Assembly: GCA_026712715.1 (NCBI GenBank)
Contig: JAPOPW010000024.1
Location: 62,001-126,000, forward strand
Direction: 5' to 3'
Origin: Immundisolibacterales bacterium
GTDB lineage: Bacteria; Pseudomonadota; Gammaproteobacteria; HK1
Length of the DNA: 64,000 bases
Below the pieces are notes generated by a model. The model was not told where the DNA came from, did no database searches, and worked only from the letters and a program-made list of their open reading frames with translations. The stretch's first letter is position 1, and each line of letters begins with the position of its first letter. Positions 27,709-36,709 of the stretch are shown here, piece after piece. A program made the position numbers and the translations under genes.

Positions 27709-29241
27709 ATGGGCTGGAGCTGGCCGGTCTTCCTCGACGCCCTGACTTCGCCCTTCCTGCTGCGGGCGGCATGGACGACGGTCTGGGTGGCGGTGGTCGC
27801 CCAGGCGATCGGAACCGTGATCGGCGTCCTGGTCGCGCCGACCATGCTGTCCCGGAACCCGCTGGTCAGCGCACCGGCGTGGGGCTACCGCTGGCTGTTC
27901 CAGGGAACGCCGCTCCTCGTCCAGATCCTCGCCTTCTACGCCGTGCTGCCGCAGCTCGGCGTGCCGCTCGGCGTGGTGGCGTCCGGGCTGCTCGCCCTCG
28001 GCCTCAACGAAGGGGCGCGCATGGCCGAGATCGTGCGCGCCGGGCTCATGTCGGTCGCCCCCGGGCAGCGGGAGGCGGCGCTCTCGCTCGGTCTCAGGCG
28101 CTGGCAGGTCTTCGCGTTCATCGCGCTTCCGCAGGCGGTGAAGGTCATCGTTCCGCCGCTCGGCAACAACTTCAACTACATGTTGAAGGCGACCTCGCTG
28201 CTGGCCGCGATCTCGTTCGCCGAGCTGCTGCGGACCTCGCAGCAGATGGCGCAGTTCACCACCCGGCCCCTCGAGGTCTACAGCGCCGCGACCATCTACT
28301 ACCTGCTGATGACCAGCGTCTGGGACGCCGTGCAACGCCGCCTCGAGTGGTGGGCGGACCCCGCCAAGGCGGCTCGCGGCCAGCAGCTATGGGAGCGTCG
28401 ACAACCCCAGTCCGTGCCGGGACCGGCCGTCGAGGCGTTTCTCGCGCGCACGGTGGAGACCTCCGTCGCCGGGTCCACCCCCGCGCTCGTCGAGACCTGC
28501 GTTCTTGCCAAGCGCTTCGGCTCCCACGAGGCCCTCGCCGGGGTCGACTTCGCCGTCGATCCGGGCGAGGTCGTCGCCATCATCGGGCCGAGCGGCTGCG
28601 GCAAGACCACCCTGCTGCGCTGCCTGAACGCGCTGGCGTCGCCGGACCGCGGCGCGGTCGTCATGGGTGGCGAGCCCATCGGCATGCGAAAGGGACGCCG
28701 CGGCGGACTCGAGCCGCTCCCGACCCGCGCCATGAACCGCCAGCGCCGGGAGATCGGCTTCGTCTTCCAGCGCTTTCACCTCTTCGGGCACCTCACGGCC
28801 CTCGAGAACGTGATGCTCGCGCCGCGTCTCGTGCTCGGCCAGTCACGATCGCAGTCGCGGGCGAACGCCCGTGACCTGCTCGCGCGGGTCGGGCTCGCAG
28901 ACCGGGCGGACGCCTTTCCGAACCGGTTGAGCGGCGGGCAGCAGCAGCGGGTCGCGATTGCCCGGGCGCTCGCGATGAAGCCGCGGCTGATGCTGCTCGA
29001 CGAGCCGACGTCGGCGCTCGATCCGGAGACCGTGCACGAGGTCCTCGGGGCGATTCGCGCCCTGGTGGAGGACGGCATGACCACGGTCATGGTGACGCAC
29101 GAGCTCGGGTTCGCGCGGGAGGTCGCCGACCGCATCGTCTTCATGAGCGAAGGCCGCATCGTCGACGAGGCGCCGACGGGGGCGTTCTTCGAGGGCGGGC
29201 GCGACCCGCGTACGCAGGCGTTCCTCGCCCGGCTGATCTAG
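27709..29241 (+). CDS. Fused amino acid ABC transporter permease-ATPase
   Basis: One polypeptide (510 aa) joins a HisMQ-type permease (residues 1 to about 225, EAA loop EAALSLGLRRWQVFAFIALPQ) to an ATPase (about 262-510). The linker of roughly 30 residues is Pro- and Ala-containing. The ATPase has Walker A GPSGCGKTT at 293-301, the signature LSGGQQQ at 407-413, Walker B ending in DEPTSALD at 431-438 and a switch His in VTHELGFAREV. With 25585-26295 as second permease and 24555-25427 as binding protein, the importer is complete. Permease and ATPase are usually separate genes in this family. Confidence 0.9.
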   Translation: MGWSWPVFLDALTSPFLLRAAWTTVWVAVVAQAIGTVIGVLVAPTMLSRNPLVSAPAWGYRWLFQGTPLLVQILAFYAVLPQLGVPLGVVASGLLALGLNEGARMAEIVRAGLMSVAPGQREAALSLGLRRWQVFAFIALPQAVKVIVPPLGNNFNYMLKATSLLAAISFAELLRTSQQMAQFTTRPLEVYSAATIYYLLMTSVWDAVQRRLEWWADPAKAARGQQLWERRQPQSVPGPAVEAFLARTVETSVAGSTPALVETCVLAKRFGSHEALAGVDFAVDPGEVVAIIGPSGCGKTTLLRCLNALASPDRGAVVMGGEPIGMRKGRRGGLEPLPTRAMNRQRREIGFVFQRFHLFGHLTALENVMLAPRLVLGQSRSQSRANARDLLARVGLADRADAFPNRLSGGQQQRVAIARALAMKPRLMLLDEPTSALDPETVHEVLGAIRALVEDGMTTVMVTHELGFAREVADRIVFMSEGRIVDEAPTGAFFEGGRDPRTQAFLARLI

Positions 29242-29251
29242 CCGCAAGACT

Positions 29252-29983
29252 TCACCGAAGCCGTTTGCCGAACAGCGCGAAGACGCGTTCCCAGACACGC
29301 TCGGCCGACGGCTTGTCGTAGCAGAACCGGGTGGGAAACGTGAATCCGTGCTCGGTGCCGGGAAACGTCTCGAGAACCGCGTCCACGCCGTGCCGGCGAC
29401 ACGCATCGTCGATGGCATGCTGATGTTCGGGAGGCGTGAGCGGGTCGCCATCCGCAAAGCCGAAGTAGCACGACGCCTCGATGTGGCGCGTGAGCAGGTG
29501 CGCGGAGTCCGCTGCGGCCGTGACCTGGAAGCCGGCATGCAATGAGGCCATCGCGCCAATGCGGGTCGGAAACGTCCCCGCCGCGGCGTAGGCGTGACGC
29601 CCGCCCATGCAGTAGCCGATCGTCCCGATCGGTTCGCGCGCCGCCGGGTCGGCCGCGGCGTAGTCCATCAGCACCCGGGTGTCCGACAGGACCATCGAAT
29701 GAGACAGCGCGCGATTGAGCCGATCCATTTCGGGGTCGGGCCCGCGCGTCGCGAGGAGCGCGGGATCGAACGATGGTCCCCCGTCGCGGTAGAACAGGTT
29801 GGGCAGCATCACGTAGTACCCGACGGTGCCGATTCGTCGCGCCATGTCGCGCAACTCCTCGCGAATCCCGGGACCGTCCATGTACACGATCACCGTCGCA
29901 TGCGGAGGGTCGTGCTCGGGCGCGGTAATGAAGACCGGCATCCGTCCGTCTGCGGTTGTCACGTCGATTTCTCGTTCCAGCAC
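29252..29983 (-). CDS. Dienelactone hydrolase family protein
   Basis: Alpha/beta hydrolase (243 aa). The nucleophile motif GYCMGGRHA carries the cysteine typical of dienelactone hydrolases, and the catalytic His lies in GTEHGFTFP near the C-terminus. I start at the GTG at 29983, 7 nt after GGAGG; the frame runs far upstream but that part is low-complexity. It converges with the fused ABC gene with a 10-nt gap. The substrate is unknown. Confidence 0.83.
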   Translation of the reverse strand: MLEREIDVTTADGRMPVFITAPEHDPPHATVIVYMDGPGIREELRDMARRIGTVGYYVMLPNLFYRDGGPSFDPALLATRGPDPEMDRLNRALSHSMVLSDTRVLMDYAAADPAAREPIGTIGYCMGGRHAYAAAGTFPTRIGAMASLHAGFQVTAAADSAHLLTRHIEASCYFGFADGDPLTPPEHQHAIDDACRRHGVDAVLETFPGTEHGFTFPTRFCYDKPSAERVWERVFALFGKRLR

Positions 29984-30203
29984 TCGTCCTCCTCCGTCAC
30001 GTTCGCCTTCGTTCACGAAGGTCTCGAAGCGCTCGTGCGAGCTTGCCCATCGGAGAGGATGAACGGGAGGCTCTTCGCCATGCCCGAGCTTACCGAACCG
30101 TCTCCGTCTCGCTCCCCGTGCGTGTCGATCCGTTCGGGTCCTCGCCGATTTCGACCACGGTCCGCACAACGGAGTAGAGACCGCGATGCAGGACGACGGA
30201 CAG

Positions 30204-31079
30204 TCACCCCTCCCCGCGCCGCGGTCCACCGTCCCCAGCCCGTTTCGCGATGATCCGCGACACCGCGGTGAACTCCTCTTCCGCCAACCCGGCCTCCATG
30301 GCGGCCGCGAACGCATCTGCCGACGCCTCCAGGATGGGAAGAGCGATCGACGCCTGGCGCGCGAGGTCGCGCGCCAGGGCGGCGTCCTTGGCCGCGATGT
30401 ACAGCCGGCCGCTCCCCGAGTCGGAACCCGCGGCAGCGTGCCGGGCGTAGTCCTCGACGAACTTCGAACATCCGAGACCACGGGCCTCGATCACGACGTC
30501 GATGAACGTCATCACGTCCAATCCGAGCCGCCGGCAGAGCGCAAGCACCTCGCCGGCGGCGGCGGCGTGGGCCATTCCCAGTCCGTTCTGCAGCGCCTTG
30601 ATCGTGCATGCGGCCCCGGCGCCCCCGACGTAACGGTGGCCGCGGCTCATCGTCGCGAGCACCGGCGCGACGACGGCGAGATCGGACTCGCGTCCCGAGA
30701 CGGCAAAGAACACTTGCGCTTCGCGTGCCTGCTGCGGGCTCCCGAAGATTGGCGCGTCGAGATGGCGGGCGCCGCGCGCCTCGAGCTCGTCCCGGATGGA
30801 TCTCGCCACGGAGGGATCGACCGTGGAGCAATCACACGTGAGGAGGCCGGGGCGGGCGCAGGCCGCGATGCCGGCGTTCCCGAGGTAGACCGAACGCACC
30901 GCCTCCGCCGACGGCAGGCACGTGAAGACGAATGCGGCGCGCCGTGCGGCGGCGGCGGGGGACGGGGCGACCTCGATACCCGGTACGGCCGCGGCGGCCC
31001 GACGCGCCGTGTCGGCAGTGTCGGCCGCGATCACCCGGTGACCCGCGTTCGCCGCGTTGGTCGCCATCGGCAGGCCCAT
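30204..31079 (-). CDS. 3-hydroxyisobutyrate dehydrogenase family protein, start uncertain
   Basis: Beta-hydroxyacid dehydrogenase (291 aa from the first in-frame ATG). Family motifs visible are FTCLPSAEAV, DCSTVDPSVARSI, DAPIFGSPQQAREAQ and the catalytic-lysine region TIKALQNGLGMAH. The ATG at 31079 would cut the nucleotide-binding motif: the nine preceding codons (up to 31106) read DIAFIGLGH in the same frame and complete the GxGxxG fold, but no ATG, GTG or TTG precedes them before a TGA. Either a rare start codon is used or a frameshift has separated the true start. Confidence 0.75.
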   Translation of the reverse strand: MGLPMATNAANAGHRVIAADTADTARRAAAAVPGIEVAPSPAAAARRAAFVFTCLPSAEAVRSVYLGNAGIAACARPGLLTCDCSTVDPSVARSIRDELEARGARHLDAPIFGSPQQAREAQVFFAVSGRESDLAVVAPVLATMSRGHRYVGGAGAACTIKALQNGLGMAHAAAAGEVLALCRRLGLDVMTFIDVVIEARGLGCSKFVEDYARHAAAGSDSGSGRLYIAAKDAALARDLARQASIALPILEASADAFAAAMEAGLAEEEFTAVSRIIAKRAGDGGPRRGEG

Positions 31080-31256
31080 GTGGCCCAGCCCGATGAAAGC
31101 GATGTCAGCTCGTCTGGCGATCGGAGTGTACGGCGCGCGGGACCCGGACCGTCTCCCCGCTTCGAGCCGATGCGAGACCCGAGAGAATCAACTTCGCAGC
31201 ACGCGCCCGGACGCAGTACGCTCGGACGCACCCTGGTCGACGAGGGGTTCGGGGTT

Positions 31257-31266
31257 GTACATGTAC
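31257..31266. promoter_or_regulatory. GTACATGTAC palindrome upstream of GMC gene
   Basis: A perfect 10-bp palindrome in the divergent gap, with a second small dyad GTTCC-GACGC-GGAAC at 31276-31290. Candidate operator; no matching regulator gene is adjacent. Confidence 0.35.
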
Positions 31267-31373
31267 GCTAGCGACGTTCCGACGCGGAACTTGAATCCAT
31301 CGCGGACACCGATAATGCGCATGCCTTCGCTTGTCAAGGGGATCGGCGCCGGCCGCCGGCCGCCCCGCCCGAG

Positions 31374-32984
31374 ATGACGGGGCGGGAGACATACGACTAT
31401 GTCGTGGTCGGCGCGGGAGCGGCGGGAAGCGCCGCCGCGGCGCGGATCGCCGAAGAGGGACGCCATTCCGTTGTGCTGATCGAGGCGGGCCGCGACGATC
31501 CCTGGATCTGGCTGAAGGTTCCTCTTGGCATCGCGATCGTCCTTGCCGGTGAGCGCGCGGTGCGGCGCTACTGGACCGCGCCCGAGCCCAATCTGCTGTC
31601 GCGCCGGATCTACTGGCCGCGCGGGCGGGTTCTGGGTGGAACGTCCACAATCAATGGCATGCTGTGGGTTCGCGGGGATCCGGTCGAGTACGACCGCTGG
31701 GCGGAGATGGGGTGCACGGGCTGGGACTTCGACAGCGTGCTGCCCCACTTCAAGCGCATGGAAGCGTGCACGCTCGGCAGCGACCGGCTGCGGGGCCGGA
31801 CGGGCAAGACCGGCATCGTCGAGTATTCTCCGCGCGACCCGTTGTCGTCGGCGTTCTTCAATGCCTGCACGCAGGCCGGGATCGCCGCCAATGACGACTA
31901 CAACGGCGAACGATACGAGGGCGTCGGCTACCTTCAGCTCAACACGCGGCGCGGGCTGCGCCACGGGGTGCGCGAGGCATACCTTCGCCCCGCCGGAGGA
32001 AATCGAAGCTTGCGGATTCTGTGTGACGCGACCGTCGAGTCCGTCGTGCTCGAGAACCGCAGGGCGACCTCCGTTCGGGTTCGCAGCGACGGGATGGTGC
32101 AAACCATCGCGTGCCGGCGCGAGATCATCCTCGCCGCCGGCGCCATCGATACGCCCAGGATCCTGGAGCTCTCGGGAATTGGTGACCCCGACCGTCTGCA
32201 GAGGCTCGGGATTCGACCCGTTCACGCTCTTCCCGGCGTCGGCGAGGGGCTGCGCGACCACCTCCATACCCGGCTGACCTTTCGCAGCAAGGGCGCGGTG
32301 ACCTTGAATGACATCATGCGAAGTCCTGCACGCAAGATGCTGTTCGGTCTCAACTATCTGCTTTCCCGCAAGGGTTTCATGGCGGCCTCGACAGCGACCG
32401 TGCATGCCCTGGCGCGGTCGGTGCCCGACCAGCCCGGTCCCGACGTGAAGCTGCAACTGCATCCGCTGTCGGCCGCCGATGCCCGCAGTCCGGACCGGGT
32501 GAAGCTCGACGAGTTCTCCGGCTTCGGGATCGGCACGTTCCCGCTTCGGCCGGCATCGACCGGATCGGTGCACATCGCGTCGCGCGACCCCCGCGACCCG
32601 CCGAGGATCAGGCCGAACTACCTGGACCATCCCGACGACCTCGCCTGCGCGATCGCCGCGGTCCGACTTGCCCGCAAGGTGGCGGCGCAACCGGCGTTCT
32701 CCGACTTCGTCGTCGAGGAGGTGCGACCCGGTGCCGAGGCGCAGTCCGACGAGGCGATCGCCGCCTTCATCCGCGGAACCGGCACCACTTCGTATCATCC
32801 GATCGGAACCTGCCGGATGGGCACCGACGCGATGGCAGTGGTCGCTCCGGATCTCGGGGTGATCGGGCTGGAGGGCTTGAGAGTGGCCGACGCGTCGATC
32901 TTTCCGACCATGCCGTCATCGAATACCCATGCGCCCAGTATCCTTGTCGGTGAGGTCGCGGCATCTCTCGTGAACGCCGGGTAG
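31374..32984 (+). CDS. GMC family oxidoreductase (choline dehydrogenase-like)
   Basis: FAD alcohol dehydrogenase (536 aa). The FAD fold YDYVVVGAGAAGSAAAARIAEEG is at about residues 7-29. The GMC signature WPRGRVLGGTSTINGML follows, and the catalytic pair is in TTSYHPIGTCRMG (His) and SSNTHAPS (Asn/His). Length and motifs match choline or alcohol dehydrogenases. It converges on the sulfatase operon, so its alcohol substrate could be a product of sulfate-ester cleavage; that is inference. Confidence 0.87.
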   Translation: MTGRETYDYVVVGAGAAGSAAAARIAEEGRHSVVLIEAGRDDPWIWLKVPLGIAIVLAGERAVRRYWTAPEPNLLSRRIYWPRGRVLGGTSTINGMLWVRGDPVEYDRWAEMGCTGWDFDSVLPHFKRMEACTLGSDRLRGRTGKTGIVEYSPRDPLSSAFFNACTQAGIAANDDYNGERYEGVGYLQLNTRRGLRHGVREAYLRPAGGNRSLRILCDATVESVVLENRRATSVRVRSDGMVQTIACRREIILAAGAIDTPRILELSGIGDPDRLQRLGIRPVHALPGVGEGLRDHLHTRLTFRSKGAVTLNDIMRSPARKMLFGLNYLLSRKGFMAASTATVHALARSVPDQPGPDVKLQLHPLSAADARSPDRVKLDEFSGFGIGTFPLRPASTGSVHIASRDPRDPPRIRPNYLDHPDDLACAIAAVRLARKVAAQPAFSDFVVEEVRPGAEAQSDEAIAAFIRGTGTTSYHPIGTCRMGTDAMAVVAPDLGVIGLEGLRVADASIFPTMPSSNTHAPSILVGEVAASLVNAG

Positions 32985-33023
32985 GTCGTCCCCGGCCATC
33001 GACGAGGTCTCCCGACCGTGTCG

Positions 33024-33878
33024 TCAGGAGAATGCGACCCGGAAACCCGTATGCCCCGTCGACGTGTCGATGGAGTTGGAGATTCGGGCCGCAATCCGGT
33101 AGCGGAAGCACGAGTCCGGATGACAGAGGTAGGAGCCCCCTTTGAGCGTCTTGCGGGGCACGAGGCTGCCGATGGCTTCGGACTCGTTGTCGGCGCTGGA
33201 GGATGTCCATTCCCAGACGTTGCCGACCATGTTGTACAGACCGTAGCCGTTCGCGGCGAATGCGTCCGCCGCCACCGGTCCGACCTCCTTCGGATTCGCT
33301 TCCGGCGAGCCGGTCTGACCGAAACGGCACCTCGGGTCGGTGGCGTCGGGCTCGTCGTCTCCCCAGGGATACCGGACGTCCGGCTTTCCCCCGCGAGCCG
33401 CGTGCTCCCACTCCACTTCGGTCGGGAGGCGTCCTCCGCACCACATCGCGAATGCGGCGGCATCGTTGAAGCTGACGTGCACCACCGGCAGGGCTTCCAG
33501 GCCGGCGACACTGACACTGCGGCCCTTCGGATGCAGCCAGTCGGCCCCTTCGACCCTGCACCACCAGGGAAGCTCCGCAACCCGCCCCTCGACGGGTTCC
33601 GTGTGGACGAGGGCGCCCGAGAACACGAAGGACCAGCCGAACCGCTCGGCCTCGGTCCGGTAGCCGGTTTCGGCAACGAAAGTCGCGAACTGCCGATTGG
33701 TGATCGCGGTGGCCGTCATGCGCAGCGGTGCGACCGTCCGTTCCCGCAACGGACTCTCCCCGTCGCCCGGAAATACCGGGCGGTTCGTCCCCACGAGGGC
33801 CCGTCCGCCGGGGATCCTGACCGTGTCCATCCCGGGCGAGGCCGACGTGCAGCTGCGGACCGCCGCCTGCCGCTGCAT
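33024..33878 (-). CDS. Formylglycine-generating enzyme (sulfatase-modifying factor)
   Basis: FGE-sulfatase domain protein (284 aa) that oxidises the active-site cysteine of type I sulfatases to formylglycine. The catalytic cysteine pair is Cys252 and Cys257 in GGSYLCHPDSCFRYR, the arrangement of true copper-dependent FGEs and not just FGE-like domains. Further family motifs are LPTEVEWEHAARGG and NVWEWTSS. The ATG overlaps the sulfatase stop (TGATG), so both are made together. It could also mature the second sulfatase at 40779. Confidence 0.92.
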   Translation of the reverse strand: MQRQAAVRSCTSASPGMDTVRIPGGRALVGTNRPVFPGDGESPLRERTVAPLRMTATAITNRQFATFVAETGYRTEAERFGWSFVFSGALVHTEPVEGRVAELPWWCRVEGADWLHPKGRSVSVAGLEALPVVHVSFNDAAAFAMWCGGRLPTEVEWEHAARGGKPDVRYPWGDDEPDATDPRCRFGQTGSPEANPKEVGPVAADAFAANGYGLYNMVGNVWEWTSSSADNESEAIGSLVPRKTLKGGSYLCHPDSCFRYRIAARISNSIDTSTGHTGFRVAFS

Positions 33879-35350
33879 CAGCCGGTCCTGATCGTCTCGG
33901 GCGGGCGGTGCAGCGGATCGTCGATGGTCTTGCGCTCCGCTTCCACCCCTTCGAACCACGTTTCGAGCTCGGTCAGCAACTTCCGGGTCAGTTCCGGGTG
34001 CCGATCGGCCACGTCGTATTGTTCTTCCGGATCGTTTGCCAGGTTGAAGAGCTGCGGCTTTTCGGCAGATGGATACTTGATGTTCGGTACCGGCAACAGC
34101 TCGGTGACGGACGCCGGGTCTTCCTTGTGCTTGATGTCCGCTTCGATGAACGCCGCGGTTCGAGCCGCGTCCTCGTCGGACACGAAGAGATCGGGATTCT
34201 GGTAGTACCGCGTCCCCGCAATCATCGGTCGAACCAGCTTCCAGTCGCCATCGCGAACGGCGGCATTGGTCGACACGCTGGGATAGTAGAAGTTCCATTG
34301 CCAGAAGCGTCTCGGCGGGCGCCCGGGCTCCTCGCCCCGGAGCTGATCGCCGAGATCGTGGCCGTCCAGAGCATTGGCGCCGACCGGGACGACTCCGCAC
34401 ATCGAGGCCAGGGTCGGCATCCAGTCGGTGAAGTGGGCAAGGCTGCAGTTGACCGCGTTCGCAGGCAGGCGGGCGGGATGACGCAGGATCATCGGCACCC
34501 TTATTCCGCCTTCGTAGACCCAGCCCTTGGAACCCCTGAGTCCGGCGTTGAACCGTTCGTTGAACGTGCTCTCGCCCGGAGCGAGCATGAAGGGCGGATT
34601 GAAGAACGCCGGTCCGTTGTCGCTGGTGAACAGGACCAGGGTGTCGTCGGTGAGGCCATGGCGATCCAGTGTCTCCAGGACCTGGCCAATGCCGGAATCC
34701 ATTGCCTCGACCATGGCATACGTCGTCGCGACGATCCGATCGTGCCCCTGCTCGAGGTAGCGCTCTACCAGGGGCCCGGGGGCCTGAAACGGAGAGTGCG
34801 GCGCGCTGTATGCGAGCATCAGGAAAAATGGATCGGCGCGATGCCGGTCCAGGAAGTCGCAAGCGTGACCCGTCAGGACGTCCGTCAGGTAGCGGCCGTC
34901 ACCCTTGTTGACCGTGGCGTTGGTTTGCAGGTGCCAGTCGTAGTAGTCGGACCACCCGCCACAGAATCCGGCAAATTCGTCGAATCCGCGTGCATTCGGC
35001 TCGAACCGCGCATCGAGCGCGCCGTTGTGCCACTTTCCGACGAGGCCGGTGGTGTAGCCGGCCGCCTTGAACATGTCAGCCATCGTCGTCTCGCGCAGCG
35101 CGATGCGATCCAGGCCGTAGACTTCGAACTGCCCGACCGCGCCGGTGCGGTGCGGATACCGTCCGGTCAGGAGTGCGGCGCGGGCCGGTGAGCAGATTGG
35201 CGACCCCGAATAGTGTTGCCGCATGCAAACGCCTTCGGCAACGAGTCTGTCCAGGTGGGGGGTTCGAACCCGCCCTTCGCTGAACGCTCCCAGGTCGCCA
35301 TATCCCATGTCGTCGGCGACGATAAAGAGGACATTCGTTTTCCTGCTCAC
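33878..35350 (-). CDS. Type I sulfatase (arylsulfatase-like)
   Basis: Formylglycine-dependent sulfatase (490 aa). The maturation motif CSPAR places the modified cysteine at residue 53, in PICSPARAALLTGR. The metal ligands begin with Asp13-Asp14 in VADDMGYGD, and the SDNGP segment holds further ligands. There is no signal peptide, so it acts in the cytoplasm on an imported sulfate ester. It lies 25 nt after the binding-protein gene of a sugar-type importer and overlaps its maturation enzyme. Confidence 0.92.
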   Translation of the reverse strand: MSRKTNVLFIVADDMGYGDLGAFSEGRVRTPHLDRLVAEGVCMRQHYSGSPICSPARAALLTGRYPHRTGAVGQFEVYGLDRIALRETTMADMFKAAGYTTGLVGKWHNGALDARFEPNARGFDEFAGFCGGWSDYYDWHLQTNATVNKGDGRYLTDVLTGHACDFLDRHRADPFFLMLAYSAPHSPFQAPGPLVERYLEQGHDRIVATTYAMVEAMDSGIGQVLETLDRHGLTDDTLVLFTSDNGPAFFNPPFMLAPGESTFNERFNAGLRGSKGWVYEGGIRVPMILRHPARLPANAVNCSLAHFTDWMPTLASMCGVVPVGANALDGHDLGDQLRGEEPGRPPRRFWQWNFYYPSVSTNAAVRDGDWKLVRPMIAGTRYYQNPDLFVSDEDAARTAAFIEADIKHKEDPASVTELLPVPNIKYPSAEKPQLFNLANDPEEQYDVADRHPELTRKLLTELETWFEGVEAERKTIDDPLHRPPETIRTG

Positions 35351-35375
35351 CGGCCCGCTCCCCGCATCCGCCGGC

Positions 35376-36641
35376 CTAGCGCGACAACAGGCGCTGGATG
35401 GACTTGTCGGCCGCGGCCAACGCGGCCGGGATATCGCCGCCCTTGACGATCTTCTGCATTTCCGGCGCCAGCTTGCTCATCACGGCATAGAACTTGGGGC
35501 TCTTCCACGGATTGTCATGGGTGTAGGCGAGGGATCCGATGAAGATCTGACTGTAGGCGTCTTCCCCAACGGCTCCCTTCATCAACAACGGCATGCTCGA
35601 GGTCGGAATCTGGCCGTTGATGTCGAAGTACATGGAGGTATTGTCTTCATCGAAGATCAGCATGTCGAGAAATGCCGCCGTCAACGTCTTGTTCTTCGAC
35701 TTGGAAGACATGGTTATCTCATGCGGATTCCCAATCGTCCTCCTGGTTCCGTCCGGCGCCATCGGCATGGGCGCCACCCAGACATCGCCATCCGCTGTCA
35801 CGGTCATCTTGCCGCCGGACATGTTCTCCACCAGGCCCCGACCCCAGGGTCCTTCGAAAATCACGCCGGCCCGGCCGGCGGCAAAGACGTTCCGGGATTC
35901 CGCGTGCCCGTGCCCGACGGCGGTGCAGCCGGAGCCGGTCACCTCCTGAAGCCATGCAAAGGCGGCTTCGTTCTCCGGCGTGTTGAGCATGACCTCGCCA
36001 TCTTGCTGAATGTCGCCGCCGTGACCGTACATGATCGGAATCGACCACTGGGCGGAATTCGGGTTCTGCGAGGTTCTCAGGGCGGCGCCATAGATCTTGG
36101 CGCCGTCCTTGTCCGGCAACGCGCAGATCGCCTTGATCAGGGCCATCAACTCCGGCCAGGTCTGCGGGTACACGTCGGGATCGAGCCCGGCCTCCTTCAT
36201 CAGATTGCGGTTGTAGTGCGGATGGATCGGCCCGGGCACCCACGGCAGGGCGTAGAGCTTGCCGTCGACGGAGACGGAGTCACGCAGCGCCTGGGGAATC
36301 GTCTCGAGCTTCTCCTCGCTGAAGTACTCGTTCAACGGCTCCAGCCCCCCGATGCCCTGTACCGCCGGAACCCACCCCGCAATGAGATGAATTGCGTCCG
36401 CCGGGTTGCCGGCCATCGTCGTGACCGTGGCCTGGTTCAGCGCCTTGTCGAACGCGGTGTCGACTATCTTGAGGTCGGCGCCCGTCTTCTCCTTGAATTT
36501 CCTCTGGATCTGGTAGATGAGGTCCGCGTTCTTGTCGTAGGTCCCCAGCCACCCCGAGTAGGTTATGGTTTCCGCCGCGTGTGCGGACATGGCCGTCAAC
36601 AAGACTGCCGATGCCAGCATGTACCTTGCGAATCTTGGCAT
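35376..36641 (-). CDS. Extracellular solute-binding protein, family 1 (sugar type)
   Basis: Periplasmic binding protein (421 aa) of the carbohydrate/polyol group. The signal peptide is about residues 1-22, cleaved after Ala-His-Ala. The mature N-terminus ETITYSGWLGTYDKNADLIYQIQRKFKEKTG is typical. It is the fourth gene of the ABC-sulfatase operon, after the ATPase and permeases, so its ligand is probably a sulfated sugar or another sulfate ester. Confidence 0.88.
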   Translation of the reverse strand: MPRFARYMLASAVLLTAMSAHAAETITYSGWLGTYDKNADLIYQIQRKFKEKTGADLKIVDTAFDKALNQATVTTMAGNPADAIHLIAGWVPAVQGIGGLEPLNEYFSEEKLETIPQALRDSVSVDGKLYALPWVPGPIHPHYNRNLMKEAGLDPDVYPQTWPELMALIKAICALPDKDGAKIYGAALRTSQNPNSAQWSIPIMYGHGGDIQQDGEVMLNTPENEAAFAWLQEVTGSGCTAVGHGHAESRNVFAAGRAGVIFEGPWGRGLVENMSGGKMTVTADGDVWVAPMPMAPDGTRRTIGNPHEITMSSKSKNKTLTAAFLDMLIFDEDNTSMYFDINGQIPTSSMPLLMKGAVGEDAYSQIFIGSLAYTHDNPWKSPKFYAVMSKLAPEMQKIVKGGDIPAALAAADKSIQRLLSR

Positions 36642-36709
36642 TTCCGTCTCCTGGTTGTGATGGTTCCAGATGACCGTGACGTGTCGCTGTTCCGATCACG
36701 ATGCGGTCA

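Noticed and set aside
35255-35280. GGTTCGAACC stretch resembling a tRNA T-loop
   Set aside because: It lies inside the sulfatase coding sequence and no acceptor, anticodon or D-arm can be folded around it.
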